64,000 bases of DNA, from assembly GCA_016712345.1 (NCBI GenBank), contig JADJRH010000011.1:620001-684000 (forward strand), in the 5' to 3' direction. Shown here one piece after another: positions 9,600 to 18,805 of this stretch. Source of the stretch: Polyangiaceae bacterium. Its GTDB lineage: Bacteria; Myxococcota_A; Polyangia; Polyangiales; Polyangiaceae. A program made the position numbers and the translations under genes. Every line of letters starts with the position of its first letter. Position 1 is the stretch's first letter. Below the pieces are notes generated by a model that was not told the origin of the DNA, did no database searches, and worked only from the letters and a program-made list of their open reading frames with translations.

Positions 9600-10184
9600 A
9601 TGGCCTCGTTTAGCCTTGCCGACCCGCCGACGAATCTCGCCGCGGTTCGGCAGGCTCATGGGGTCACGCTGGAGGGCCTGGTTCGCGACCATGCCGCGTT
9701 TGTGTGGCGATCGGTGCGCCGATTGGGTGTGCCGGCCGCCGACGTGGATGACGTGACTCAAACAGTCTTTTTAAAAGTCCGAGAGCGCCTCGGCGAACTT
9801 ACCCCCGAGAGCGCACGGGGCGCGCTTTATCGATTGGCGCTCGGGCTTTCCTCCAACCACAAGCGCTCGGTTTCGCGTCGCCGCGAAGTGGACATTGAGG
9901 ATGAAAGTGTACGCACGGTGGATCGCTCGGCCATGGGTAGAAATCCGTCTACCCAAGTGGAGCAGAGGCAGTTGCTCGACAAACTTCTCGAACCGCTGGC
10001 TATCGATCTGCGAGCCGTATTGGTGCTCCACGAAGCGGAAGAGTTGACCGTGCCTGAAATTGCGGAGTTGCTTGACATACCCACTGGAACGGCGGCTTCT
10101 CGGCTCCGGCGGGCGCGGGAAGAAGTGAAGTTGTCGCTCGCCCGCTTGAAGCTTCGAGATAGCGCAAACGGAGGTGGATCATGA
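9600..10184 (+). CDS. ECF-type RNA polymerase sigma factor
   Basis: 194 aa from the ATG at 9600 (a GTG at 9591 is also possible; neither has a clear ribosome site). Region 2 is around FVWRSVRRLGVPAADVDDVT and QTVFLKVRERLGEL; region 4 is around LVLHEAEELTVPEIAELLDI plus the helix-turn-helix PTGTAASRLRRAREEVK. The size and the absence of region 1 and 3 sequence fit an ECF sigma. The stop overlaps the start of the next gene (ATGA), so the two are translationally coupled; the partner looks like its membrane anti-sigma factor. Confidence 0.88.
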   Translation: MASFSLADPPTNLAAVRQAHGVTLEGLVRDHAAFVWRSVRRLGVPAADVDDVTQTVFLKVRERLGELTPESARGALYRLALGLSSNHKRSVSRRREVDIEDESVRTVDRSAMGRNPSTQVEQRQLLDKLLEPLAIDLRAVLVLHEAEELTVPEIAELLDIPTGTAASRLRRAREEVKLSLARLKLRDSANGGGS

Positions 10185-10933
10185 GGGAAGATCGGCCCCC
10201 TGTCGGTGATGTGGACGGCGACATCGCAGCCCTGTTTCAAACAATGAAAGGGGATGAACCCCCCGCCGATCTTGAACAACGTCTCCTCGCCGGTTTGGCG
10301 GCGACGGCCGCTGTTTCCGCGGTGGGTGCGGCGGCGGCAAAAGTTGGATTTGGGCAAAAGTTGCTGAGCATTTTGGGCGGATCCGCCCTGGTGAAGTCTG
10401 TTCTTGTCGGCGGCGCCTGCGGCATAATTGTGTGTGGAGTGTGGGTGATCGCCGACCCGGCGCCTCCACCCATTTCAACCGCGCCTTCTACCCATGGCAG
10501 CGGCGCTGCCCTTGCGCCCGCCGCTTCGGCCAAAGTGGCCGATCCCGCGCCAAACGCCGGCCCTGTGGCATCATCCTCTTCCAGCGTTGCTGCGCCCGGT
10601 TCTACTCTTGGGTCACCTCTTTCAACTTGGAGTACAAACGTCAACGGGGGTCAGGGAGGCGCGCAAAACGTTTCGGACAAAGGTACACCTGCTCCCGAGC
10701 CGCCCAACTCAACTGCTCCAACGGTCGCCCCGGTGCCTGTGCGCGACGCCGACGCCCTCCAACGCGAGCTGGGTGAAGTTCGGGCCATTGCAGGCCTCGT
10801 AGATTCTGGAAATTGCGCCGGGGCTCGCGAAAAAATCGCCCTCTACTTTACAAATCATCCCAACGGTCAACTGGCGGGAGAAGTGCACGCGCTCGCTGCC
10901 CGTTGCAACGGGGGCGCCTCGACAAAACCTTGA
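10181..10933 (+). CDS. Probable membrane anti-sigma factor partner
   Basis: 250 aa, overlapping the sigma gene by 4 bp. A short cytoplasmic N-terminus (IAALFQTMKGDEPPADLEQR) precedes one or two hydrophobic segments (about 40-55 and ALVKSVLVGGACGIIVCGVW at about 70-90), then a long Pro/Ala/Ser-rich linker and a C-terminal helical region with two cysteines (GNCAGAREKIALYF and HALAARCNGG) resembling a tetratricopeptide-like end. No zinc-binding HxxxCxxC motif is visible. The anti-sigma role is inferred from position and topology; such pairs are frequent in myxobacteria. Confidence 0.7.
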   Translation: MREDRPPVGDVDGDIAALFQTMKGDEPPADLEQRLLAGLAATAAVSAVGAAAAKVGFGQKLLSILGGSALVKSVLVGGACGIIVCGVWVIADPAPPPISTAPSTHGSGAALAPAASAKVADPAPNAGPVASSSSSVAAPGSTLGSPLSTWSTNVNGGQGGAQNVSDKGTPAPEPPNSTAPTVAPVPVRDADALQRELGEVRAIAGLVDSGNCAGAREKIALYFTNHPNGQLAGEVHALAARCNGGASTKP

Positions 10934-11054
10934 GGCGGGTCTCGCACCGCGTGAATGGTGGCTGTTGCCTCTTAGATTATTTGTAAAAAAAAGTGATCGA
11001 ATAAGCCTTTGGCCGGACTTACCCACCCAGACAAACATTGCTTGAGGAGCCAGT

Positions 11055-12020
11055 ATGAAACAGGGAGTTGTGTGGGTAACCCTTGCCGCTTTGCTTTGTG
11101 GCGGTTGTTTGAACGAGGTGCAAAATCTCTCCCAAGTGGATAACAGCGGCGGTTCTTCGCCCGGATCCGGTGGGGAAGGTGGAGTGGCCGGAGGATCCGG
11201 AGGGGTGAACCCAACGGGGGGTGTTTCAGGGGGAACGAGCAACCCCACCGGGGGTCAAGGTGGAATTGGAGGGGGTGACGGCGATGGTGTACACTTCGTG
11301 CGATTTGGCCACCAAAATGGGCAAGAAACTGTTGGCGACTTTTGCGTTGCGTACACAACGGACACCAACGGTTTTCCACTCTGGGGTTCCGAAGGTGTGC
11401 TCGCCGAACACGGGTATGTCGCGTCCGATCATGATGGGATGAAAGAGCTGACAGCGTACATTCCGCTCGACGGTGAGCCGGTGGCTTTTGGGTATGTGTA
11501 CCCCGGAAGCTCATGTGCTTCGGCCGCATTTCAGCAGGCGGCGGCGCCGCCGGATCAAACGCACTACACAGTGATCGCCATGCCTTACTCGTTTGAACCG
11601 ATTGTGCTTTGGGTGGTGGGAGATCCCGTTGCAGAAAACGACGCCGAAAATGCGCCCGCCGGTTTTCGGGTGGTCAATGCCAACTTCAATTCAAACCCGC
11701 TTGAAGTGTACAGTCAGGTGTCAGATCTTGGGCCGCAATTTCTGGGCGAGTTTGAATTTGCAAACAGCCCGACGCAATACATTGACGTGGGCCAAGATCA
11801 CTTGTGGAAGCTCTTGGCCAACGAGCCGAACGATCCTCAAACGACAACGTTTGACTTTGTTCAACTTGACCTTTTACCTATCCGGCCGCGGCGCACCATT
11901 TATCTTTCGGGTATGTTTCCCGATCAAACCTGGGCTCTCGCCTGCGCCGACACCGCCGCACCCAGCGAGTTTGATCCAAAGCGCTCGCCGTGTTTCGTGA
12001 TCAACGGAAGCCAACCGTAG
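11055..12020 (+). CDS. Lipoprotein with Gly-rich linker, possible DUF4397-like domains
   Basis: 321 aa. Lipoprotein signal MKQGVVWVTLAALLCGGCLN with the acylated Cys about residue 18, preceded by a good ribosome site (TTGAGGAGCC). A linker of GGSGG and PTGG repeats (about 30-75) leads to two beta-rich segments beginning HFVRFGHQNGQETVGDFCVA and FRVVNANFNSNPLEVYSQVS. The pattern of residues describing small-molecule-like loops (VRF or VVNA, then VDV or YSQV) recalls DUF4397, but I am not certain. Probably displayed on the outer membrane. It stands alone, 120 bp after the anti-sigma gene. Confidence 0.75.
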   Translation: MKQGVVWVTLAALLCGGCLNEVQNLSQVDNSGGSSPGSGGEGGVAGGSGGVNPTGGVSGGTSNPTGGQGGIGGGDGDGVHFVRFGHQNGQETVGDFCVAYTTDTNGFPLWGSEGVLAEHGYVASDHDGMKELTAYIPLDGEPVAFGYVYPGSSCASAAFQQAAAPPDQTHYTVIAMPYSFEPIVLWVVGDPVAENDAENAPAGFRVVNANFNSNPLEVYSQVSDLGPQFLGEFEFANSPTQYIDVGQDHLWKLLANEPNDPQTTTFDFVQLDLLPIRPRRTIYLSGMFPDQTWALACADTAAPSEFDPKRSPCFVINGSQP

Positions 12021-12118
12021 TCCTAACACCCCATCCCCCGGCATTGGGAAGGCTGAAGAAAACGGCGATGTGTACCTGACAATATTTGCGACACTCCAGT
12101 AAATAAACGCGTGCAGCG

Positions 12119-14467
12119 TTATTTCCGCCGGAGCGCCTTGCGAATAGCCGTTATCAGCGTTTCTGCCGTGTAGGGTTTGGCCACAAAATCAACAGTGCCG
12201 GACGCGGCGGCCTTGGCGACATTACCGTGGGCGTCGAGGCCGCTTGAAGCGATGATCTTCACCGAAGGATCCATCACCTTGAGCGCCGCAATTGTGGCGG
12301 AACCATCCATCACGGGCATGGTCATGTCGGTGAGAACAACCGCCACGTCGCTCCTGTGCTGAGCGTACACCGATACCGCCTCGGCACCGTTGGCAGCCGT
12401 CAGGGTGCGGTAGCCGTACCGCTCAAGTGCCCGGGTAGCCGCCGTTCGCACCGCTTCTTCGTCGTCCACAATCAAGACAACTTCTCCACGGCCCCGCGGT
12501 ATTGAAGGAGGGCCCGCGTCGGGATTGGCAGCGACGCTTGTTCCCTCGGCGGGGAGGTACACCGAAAAATGTGTACCTTTTGCAACCTCGCTGGAGACAT
12601 GTACAAACCCACCGTGGGATCGGGCAATGGAGTGCACCGCGGAAAGCCCCAATCCGGTGCCTCTACCCACCGGTTTGGTTGTAAAAAATGGCTCAAAAAT
12701 GCGGTCAAGCACTTCAGGTGGCATTCCCACTCCGGTATCGTCAACCTCCAGAGCAACGTACGGTCCGGGCTTGGACTCAAAGTTCATTCCTGTGTACACC
12801 TCGTCCAGCGTTGTGTTCGAGAGCTTCACGCGGAGCGTTCCCCCGTGAACCATGGCATCGCGCGCATTGACACACAGGTTGATTAAGAGTTGATGCATTT
12901 GGGTTGCATCGGCCTGAACATCCCAGAGATCGGGCACCACTTCGAGGCGAAAGAAAATGTCTTTGGGGAATGTTTCTGACACTATTTTTTTTACTTCTCC
13001 CGCAATTCGCGACAGGTTGATTCGACTCTTTGTGCCGTCAATTCCACGCGCGAATGTGAGAAGCTGGCGAATCATTTGGGCGCCGCGCTGAGCGGCCGTT
13101 TCTACCATCGCCAGAGTTTCAAGCCGGTCGGGATCTGTCTCGCCGTCGCGCAGGGTATCAACTGACATGAGAATAGGAGCCAGCACGTTGTTCAGGTCGT
13201 GGGCAACACCCCCTGCGAGAGTTCCCAAGCTCTCCATGCGTTGCGCCCTGAAAAACCGCTGCTCAAGCTGCTTTTTTTCGGTCACGTCGGTATTGATGGC
13301 GAGCACCGCCTCAATCTCCCCGTTGGCATCGCGGACAAGCGTCCACCGGCTTGCCACAATCAGCTTCTTGCCGTGTTTTGTGCGGTGTTCCAACTCACCC
13401 GACCAACTGCCGTGGGCATTGGCAATGGTGGAGATCTGCTCAAGTGCTTTGGGGTGAACCTCTTGGAGTATCAGATCACGAACGTCGCGCCCAACGGCCT
13501 CTTCGGCGGTATACCCGTAGAGTTGTTCCGCCCCCTTGTTCCACGAGCGAACGTGAAAGTGCTTGTCTCGAACGATAATGGCATCGCGCGCCAGGTTGAG
13601 AAGGGCAGCCTGTTCGCGCGATGCTTCAAAAAGCTTTCGATAGTGCTCTTCACTCTCGCGGAGCGCGAGTTCAATACGCTTGCGTTCTGTAATGTCAATG
13701 TTGGTGCCCACAAGGTGCACGGGCTTGAGCGGTTGACCTTGACTGTCTCGGGCAAAAACGGCGCGCGTCAGAACATGGACCCAATGGCCCTCACGGTGGC
13801 GCAGGCGAACTTCCACCTCGAATTTGGGAATTTCTCCGGCCATGTACTTTCGGGCAGATTCTAAAAAGGCGGGCCCGTCGTCGGGGTGGGCTAGAAAGGT
13901 CCAGGTGTCGAGTGTGGAGGGTAGTTCTGTTGGGCCGTATCCCAACATTTCCATCCATCTCGGCGCGTAATAAACATCGTTGGTTTCTACATTCCAGTCC
14001 CACAGACCGTCGTTGCCCGCCTGAAGTGCAAACACCAAACGTGCACGGCTTTCGCGGAGTTCTTCTTCAGTGCGTTTTCGATCTGTCAGGTCAAGAAAAA
14101 TGACAATTGTGCCGGCATCCATTGGAAACGCCGCCATCTCGATCCAGCGGCGCGCGCCGTCTTTTCGGGTGATCTGAGCCTCCACGTGGGGAGGTTCATA
14201 CCCGTTCCATGGTCCTGCCGAGAGCCGTGCGGCATTACATTTTTGTAGATTGGCGGCGCGCTCGTGCGGGTCGGGCCAAACGAGTTCTGCAAACTTGTCA
14301 AGTGTGCTCAACTCGTCGGCATGGTACCCGGTCAACTCCACAAACTTGTCGTTGACGGCGGTGATGTTGACCCCGTCGTCGGTGCCCATGGCGATGGGGG
14401 CTTTTTGAAACAGTGTTCGAAAGCGCGCTTCGCTCTCTTCAATTTTTTCAGTTCGCAGCAAAGCCAT
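12119..14467 (-). CDS. Hybrid histidine kinase, three PAS domains plus receiver
   Basis: 782 aa with no transmembrane segment. In order: PAS about 11-135, PAS about 138-262 (DGLWDWNVETND), PAS about 285-400 (DAIIVRDKHFHVRSWNKGAE), dimerisation helix with phospho-acceptor His in LAGGVAHDLNNVLAP, ATPase domain with NLCVNARDAM, DDTGVGMPPE and GRGTGLGLSAVH, and a C-terminal receiver with VDDEE, phospho-Asp in VVLTDMTMPVMDG and Lys in FVAKPYT. The PAS domains suggest cytosolic sensing of redox, gas or ligand. It lies 124 bp downstream of a seven-gene same-strand cluster that contains diiron-type proteins, so it may be its output kinase. Confidence 0.94.
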   Translation of the reverse strand: MALLRTEKIEESEARFRTLFQKAPIAMGTDDGVNITAVNDKFVELTGYHADELSTLDKFAELVWPDPHERAANLQKCNAARLSAGPWNGYEPPHVEAQITRKDGARRWIEMAAFPMDAGTIVIFLDLTDRKRTEEELRESRARLVFALQAGNDGLWDWNVETNDVYYAPRWMEMLGYGPTELPSTLDTWTFLAHPDDGPAFLESARKYMAGEIPKFEVEVRLRHREGHWVHVLTRAVFARDSQGQPLKPVHLVGTNIDITERKRIELALRESEEHYRKLFEASREQAALLNLARDAIIVRDKHFHVRSWNKGAEQLYGYTAEEAVGRDVRDLILQEVHPKALEQISTIANAHGSWSGELEHRTKHGKKLIVASRWTLVRDANGEIEAVLAINTDVTEKKQLEQRFFRAQRMESLGTLAGGVAHDLNNVLAPILMSVDTLRDGETDPDRLETLAMVETAAQRGAQMIRQLLTFARGIDGTKSRINLSRIAGEVKKIVSETFPKDIFFRLEVVPDLWDVQADATQMHQLLINLCVNARDAMVHGGTLRVKLSNTTLDEVYTGMNFESKPGPYVALEVDDTGVGMPPEVLDRIFEPFFTTKPVGRGTGLGLSAVHSIARSHGGFVHVSSEVAKGTHFSVYLPAEGTSVAANPDAGPPSIPRGRGEVVLIVDDEEAVRTAATRALERYGYRTLTAANGAEAVSVYAQHRSDVAVVLTDMTMPVMDGSATIAALKVMDPSVKIIASSGLDAHGNVAKAAASGTVDFVAKPYTAETLITAIRKALRRK

Positions 14468-14591
14468 GCCAGAGCACCGATCAGGTTGATTCCGTAATTA
14501 AATTGGTAGTTTGCTTGTGTACTCAAACAGGCAAAAGCAAGGCAAAAAGTTTAGGACGATCTGCGGCGGAGACCGGATTTGGAATAAGACG

Positions 14592-15347
14592 TTAGCTTGG
14601 TATTTTGTAGATCGGCTCCAATAGCTCAATTCCACATTCAAGCGAGTCACACCAGTCGAGAAAACGTTTTACGTTGGCGCCGGTAAAATATTGGCCGTGT
14701 TGCGGCGCAATAATTGAAATATCAAGGCCTCGAACGGACCTTACCCACGCGCGGAGCGCCCGCGTGCTCGCCATGTATCGTTTATGAAAACCTTCCATTG
14801 CGGGAATGTGGGCGTCAAAGTCGGCCACTTCGGTGTTTTTTCCGTTGATAGAAGCTCCCAAATCTCCCGTGTACAATATTTTGGAAATGGGATCATAGAC
14901 ATGAAAATTACCCGAAGAATGAAGGTAATGTGCGGGCACAATCAGCAAATCCTGCCCACCCAGGTCAAGTTTCATTCCTTCATCGGGTATGGGTAGAAGC
15001 CGTTTTTCAACAAGGCTGTCAAGCCCAAAGTGGGGTACAAACCGCGTCCACAGAGCCGAAACGTAGGCTGTCGCGTCGGTTGTCATGAGCCAACCGTTGG
15101 TGGCGGCGACAATGTCAGGGTCTTGGTGTGAGAGAAAAATGTACTTTAGTTTGGCACCACCCAGCGTTTGAAACGTGGCAGCCAACACTTTACTATACAC
15201 TTTGTGTCCACCCGGGTCGAGAATCATCCCGGCGCCGTTGTGAACAATCAGGTGTTGATTGGCCTGAACGGCGTGTCCCCCTGCGGCAAAGTCATCGAAC
15301 AAGATGTTGCGATGGCCGCCGCTCTCAAACAACGTTGTATGGGGCAT
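14592..15347 (-). CDS. Diiron-type metallo-beta-lactamase-fold (ODP/FDP-like) protein, paralog 2
   Basis: 251 aa, only the metallo-beta-lactamase domain of the flavodiiron family with no flavodoxin domain. Visible metal ligands are H74, D76 and D78 (SHQDPD), H143 (LHSSGN), D162 (YTGDLG) and H217 (APQHGQYF); H143 to D162 has the exact 18-residue spacing of flavodiiron proteins. The usual second His of HxExDH is Ile here, and Glu is Asp. In this family the site binds O2 or NO; stand-alone domains have been described as oxygen sensors next to chemotaxis proteins. Position between Roadblock and hybrid kinase genes suggests sensing. About four-fifths identical by eye to the protein at 16795-17550. 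Confidence 0.87.
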   Translation of the reverse strand: MPHTTLFESGGHRNILFDDFAAGGHAVQANQHLIVHNGAGMILDPGGHKVYSKVLAATFQTLGGAKLKYIFLSHQDPDIVAATNGWLMTTDATAYVSALWTRFVPHFGLDSLVEKRLLPIPDEGMKLDLGGQDLLIVPAHYLHSSGNFHVYDPISKILYTGDLGASINGKNTEVADFDAHIPAMEGFHKRYMASTRALRAWVRSVRGLDISIIAPQHGQYFTGANVKRFLDWCDSLECGIELLEPIYKIPS

Positions 15348-15369
15348 ATCTTACCGCGCCTCTCTTGAT

Positions 15370-15735
15370 TTATAGAACCTTGCGAACCTCGTCGATGGCG
15401 CGTCTCATGTCGAGGAACACCAGCCCAAGTTTGGCTTGTTTTCCGGCCATGCAAAGAAGCAGCGTGCCATTGCCAACATTCATCATGACGGCGTAGCCCT
15501 GCGTTCCGCGGACGAGCACTTCTTGTACATCACCGCGTTCAAGTTCGGCAGCGGCACGGGCACCCAAACTTGACAGGGTGGCGCTCATGCCGGCGACGCG
15601 GCCTTCATCAACGTTGGGAGGTAGGACACTGGCGATCATCAGGCCGTCGTCCGAAATGAGAGCGCACGCTTCCATGTCGGGTGAAGCGGTCTGCAAACTG
15701 CGCAGAATTCGGTTGAGACTTTCAAATCGAGACAT
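15370..15735 (-). CDS. Roadblock/LC7-domain protein
   Basis: 121 aa, a complete single-domain Roadblock/LC7 protein: MEACALISDDGLMIASVLPP, then the amphipathic helix region MSATLSSLGARAAAELERG and the strands VQEVLVRGTQGYAVMMNVG and GTLLLCMAGKQAKLGLVFLD. Family members such as MglB act as GTPase-activating or scaffold proteins for small Ras-like GTPases; no MglA-type GTPase is seen in the window. It lies 22 bp before the diiron-type gene and 83 bp after REC-DUF4388, so probably one transcript. Confidence 0.9.
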   Translation of the reverse strand: MSRFESLNRILRSLQTASPDMEACALISDDGLMIASVLPPNVDEGRVAGMSATLSSLGARAAAELERGDVQEVLVRGTQGYAVMMNVGNGTLLLCMAGKQAKLGLVFLDMRRAIDEVRKVL

Positions 15736-15818
15736 GGTTGGGTGTTACCTTTCAGTCAGAACGCACCAATTGTTGACACTCGCCCACCGCGCGGATGGGT
15801 CGTTGTCGAGGTTTGAAA

Positions 15819-16781
15819 TCATGGGCCAAACCCAAGGGCCCGAAGGCGATTGAGGTTGGTTTCAAGTCCGGGGGATGTTCCCAACTTTGCGGCCTCTGAA
15901 AAGGCCTGGTAGGCCTCGGCGTATGCTTTGGAGAGGAGCGCATCAACGCCTTTTGCGTATAGGTCGTCGAATGTTGCGGGGGCGGGATCATCCCACGAAG
16001 CGTCGAGCAAACTCTGACCTGCCGATGGGCTCGCTGCGTTGCCCTCGTTTTCGGGAGGTGGGTGCGAGTCTTCATCAAAACGTCGCGTCGCGTCGAGCAA
16101 CAACTCTTCACAATTGCCGTGCAGCGTTTGGGTGAGTGGAAACGTTGTGACAGGATGGGTTTCTGTGGTGACACCGGTGGCAAACAGCAGTCTACCCAAT
16201 GCTGAATTTCCGGTGCCTCCGGCGTCTTGGGCGTGATACCCATGCCCTTCTTTGATCCATACCGAGCCCAAAAGACCGCCGTGACGTCGAATATCGATGC
16301 GCGCACTGCGGTGGGAGAGCCACGCGAGCTGCATGTAGTCGGCGAGGCAAAACGGCGATTCTGACAAGGTTCGAACCCCGGCGCCGCTGAAAGCATCGGC
16401 AACAACGCGGCGCAGTTCATTCATCGCGATTGGCTTTTCAAGCACTGTCAGGCCGCCCGGTCGATTGGAATGTTGATCGATGCGGTGAGGGTAGGCCGTT
16501 ACAAAAAGGATGGCCGTTGTCAGTTTGGCCTGCTCAATGTCGGGCAACAGATCGATCCCAGTGCCGTCGGGTAGATGCAGATCGAGAATGACAACGCGCG
16601 GAGTAAGCGCTTTTAACAGGGCCCGCGCATCTGCCACAGTGCCCGCATCCACCACTTCCACATCGGTTAGCTTGGAAAGGCTCCGCGCCATCGTAGCGCG
16701 AAGCACCGGCTCGTCTTCAACGATAAGGACGATGTTTTCGCTTTCTCGGGCGGGTTCGCGCGCGGCCGGTTCCACTTTCAT
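15819..16781 (-). CDS. Response regulator with DUF4388 (PATAN) domain
   Basis: 320 aa. Receiver domain at about 15-135 with acidic pocket LIVEDEP, phospho-Asp in VVILDLHLPDGTG and Lys in VLEKPIAM. A DUF4388-like domain follows (SPFCLADYMQLAWLSHRSAR, IDIRRHGGLLGSVWIKEGH), a module common in myxobacteria and some other phyla and linked to signalling and motility. The C-terminus (about 255-320) has a tetratricopeptide-like helix pair (LYAKGVDALLSKAYAEAYQA). No DNA-binding domain, so output is probably by protein contact. It lies 13 bp downstream of a diiron-type gene. Confidence 0.88.
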   Translation of the reverse strand: MKVEPAAREPARESENIVLIVEDEPVLRATMARSLSKLTDVEVVDAGTVADARALLKALTPRVVILDLHLPDGTGIDLLPDIEQAKLTTAILFVTAYPHRIDQHSNRPGGLTVLEKPIAMNELRRVVADAFSGAGVRTLSESPFCLADYMQLAWLSHRSARIDIRRHGGLLGSVWIKEGHGYHAQDAGGTGNSALGRLLFATGVTTETHPVTTFPLTQTLHGNCEELLLDATRRFDEDSHPPPENEGNAASPSAGQSLLDASWDDPAPATFDDLYAKGVDALLSKAYAEAYQAFSEAAKLGTSPGLETNLNRLRALGFGP

Positions 16782-16794
16782 ACTGCCACCTCGT

Positions 16795-17550
16795 TTACGT
16801 GGGCAACCGATACATGTCGTCCATCAGGTCGACACCACATTCAAGCGACTCACACCAATCGATAAAACGCTTGACGTTGGGGCCTTGAAAGTATTGGCCG
16901 TGTTGAGGTGCGATGATGCTGATATCAAGTTGACGCACGAGCTTGGCCCAAGCGCGCATAGAACGACCACTTGCCATGTATCTGCGATGGAAACCTTCCA
17001 TGGAGGGAAGGTGGGCATCAAAATCGGAAACAGGTGAGTTGAGACCGTTTACAGACGCTCCCAGATCACCCGAGTATAAGATTTTGGATACCGGATCATA
17101 AACCTGAAAGTTGCCCGGTGAGTGCAAAAAATGGGCAGGTATAATCAGGAGATCCTGCCCGCCGAGGTTGAGTTTCATTCCCTGGTCGGGGATGGGTAAC
17201 AGTCTGCGCTCCACCAAACTGTCAAGGCCAAAGTGGGGCACAAACCGCGTCCAAAGGGCTGAGATATACGCCGTTGCGTCGGTTGTCATGAGCCAGCCGT
17301 TGGTGGCGGCCACAATGTCAGGGTCTTGATGAGAGAGGAAAACGTAGGCCAGTTTGGCTTTGCCAACGGTTTGGAAAGTGGCACTCAGCACCTTGGAGTA
17401 AACCTTGTGGCCTCCGGGATCGAGAATCATTGCCGCGTCGTTGTGTACAATCACATGTTGGTTGACCTGAACGGCCAGCGCGCCGGCGGTAAAGTCGTCG
17501 AGAAGTACGTTTCGATGGTTTTCAGATTCAAATAACGTCGTAGGACACAT
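16795..17550 (-). CDS. Diiron-type metallo-beta-lactamase-fold (ODP/FDP-like) protein, paralog 1
   Basis: 251 aa, paralog of 14592-15347 with all putative metal ligands conserved (SHQDPD, LHSPGN, YSGDLG, APQHGQYF). Substitutions are spread along the whole length, as expected of an old tandem duplication with the REC-DUF4388 and Roadblock genes in between. It starts at the ATG at 17550, 8 bp after the PAS kinase, and is followed by REC-DUF4388 after 13 bp: the tight spacing argues that kinase, diiron protein and regulator are made together. Enzymatic NO or O2 reduction would need an electron donor, which is not encoded here; a sensor role is favoured by context. Confidence 0.87.
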   Translation of the reverse strand: MCPTTLFESENHRNVLLDDFTAGALAVQVNQHVIVHNDAAMILDPGGHKVYSKVLSATFQTVGKAKLAYVFLSHQDPDIVAATNGWLMTTDATAYISALWTRFVPHFGLDSLVERRLLPIPDQGMKLNLGGQDLLIIPAHFLHSPGNFQVYDPVSKILYSGDLGASVNGLNSPVSDFDAHLPSMEGFHRRYMASGRSMRAWAKLVRQLDISIIAPQHGQYFQGPNVKRFIDWCESLECGVDLMDDMYRLPT

Positions 17551-17558
17551 TGTGTCTC

Positions 17559-18665
17559 CTAGCCCGTGGGGTCGATGCGCGGTTGAACGGGATGTGGCTT
17601 GGTTGGAATCTCTACAGAAACGCGCGTCCCTTTGCCGGGACTTGACTGTATAGAAACCGAACCGCCGGCGCGCTCAACCACATGTTTGCAAATGGGTAGG
17701 CCCACGCCGGAGCCATGTTCTTTTGTGGTAAAAAACAGGTCAAAACAACGTTCAATTTGTTCGGGCGTCATCCCACCCCCGTTGTCTCGAACGCTGATAA
17801 AAAGTTTTTGTTGAACAGTGTCGAACGTGCCCTCAAGCAAAACGTTGCCGTTATTGGAACATGCGTCGATTGCGTTTCGGAGCAGGTTAAACGCAATTCC
17901 GCGCAGAACGCTCGCCCGGAGCGGCAGGTTGGGCATGGCGGCGACATCACAATTGAGGCGCACTCCGCGGCCGGCAGCCGAATATTGAAGCAGCTGACAC
18001 GCATCGCGCAGGGCGCTGTCGAGAGGCTCATTGGTGGGACTTGTCAGGTCACGGTGCATCCCTGTCAAACCTTCAAGGCAAAGCCCTATCCGCCGAATTT
18101 CTTGAAGAATGGTAGACAAGTCGCGCTGGATTTCGGTGGCAAATCCTTCTTCAATCAATACTTCGAGGAGAAGGCTTACCGAGGCAAGCGGATTGCGAAC
18201 CTCGTGAAGCACCGAGGGTAGAACTTCACCTACCACCGCGAGGTGAAGGAGGCGATCGCGTTGTCGGCGCAGCTCGGCCAAGCTTGAGATGTCCTGAAAC
18301 AGAACCACCCACCCTCGACCGTCGCCGTGTTTGGCTTCTGAGACGGTGCAACCAATCATGGTTGGGCTGCCGCCCGGCAGCGTCACATTCGCTTCAATGC
18401 GTTCGCCCGTTTGAGCGCTGCGCACCACAACGTCAAGGGATCCAAAAAGGTGAGTGCAGTTGAGCTTTCGAAGCTCACCGATGGGTAGATTTAATAGTTG
18501 GCCGGCGCCGGTGTTGGCGTAACAAACGTGACCGTCGGGGCCAACCCCGATTGCGCCTGCTCGAATGGAGTTGAGCACAACGCGCGTTGTCTCAATGTTT
18601 GCCGCTTCAGCGGGGGAATCGGCCGAATCGGCAGCGTTACAAAAGGCGCACGGCGGGAACGACAT
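17559..18665 (-). CDS. PAS-domain sensor histidine kinase
   Basis: 368 aa, soluble. The extreme N-terminus carries a Cys pair (PPCAFCNAAD, residues 6 and 9) that could bind metal or act in redox. PAS about 25-130 (VLNSIRAGAIGVGPDGHVCY); dimerisation helix with phospho-His in SVLHEVRNPLASVS; ATPase domain with NLLRNAIDACS, VRDNGGGMT and GSGVGLPICKHV. No receiver domain in the protein; the single-domain receiver upstream (18806-19234) and the REC-DUF4388 downstream are the likely partners. It starts at the ATG at 18665. Confidence 0.93.
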   Translation of the reverse strand: MSFPPCAFCNAADSADSPAEAANIETTRVVLNSIRAGAIGVGPDGHVCYANTGAGQLLNLPIGELRKLNCTHLFGSLDVVVRSAQTGERIEANVTLPGGSPTMIGCTVSEAKHGDGRGWVVLFQDISSLAELRRQRDRLLHLAVVGEVLPSVLHEVRNPLASVSLLLEVLIEEGFATEIQRDLSTILQEIRRIGLCLEGLTGMHRDLTSPTNEPLDSALRDACQLLQYSAAGRGVRLNCDVAAMPNLPLRASVLRGIAFNLLRNAIDACSNNGNVLLEGTFDTVQQKLFISVRDNGGGMTPEQIERCFDLFFTTKEHGSGVGLPICKHVVERAGGSVSIQSSPGKGTRVSVEIPTKPHPVQPRIDPTG

Positions 18666-18805
18666 TGGAAAGTGGACAGGGGTTTACCCAATCGTTCGGC
18701 AAGGGATTTGTTGCGACGCGCAACAGCACCACGTTCCCGAGGCGGCATTGGGTGAGCAAGTAACGGACCGTTGACGGCGGCGCGCCGGACGATGTGTACA
18801 CAAGC

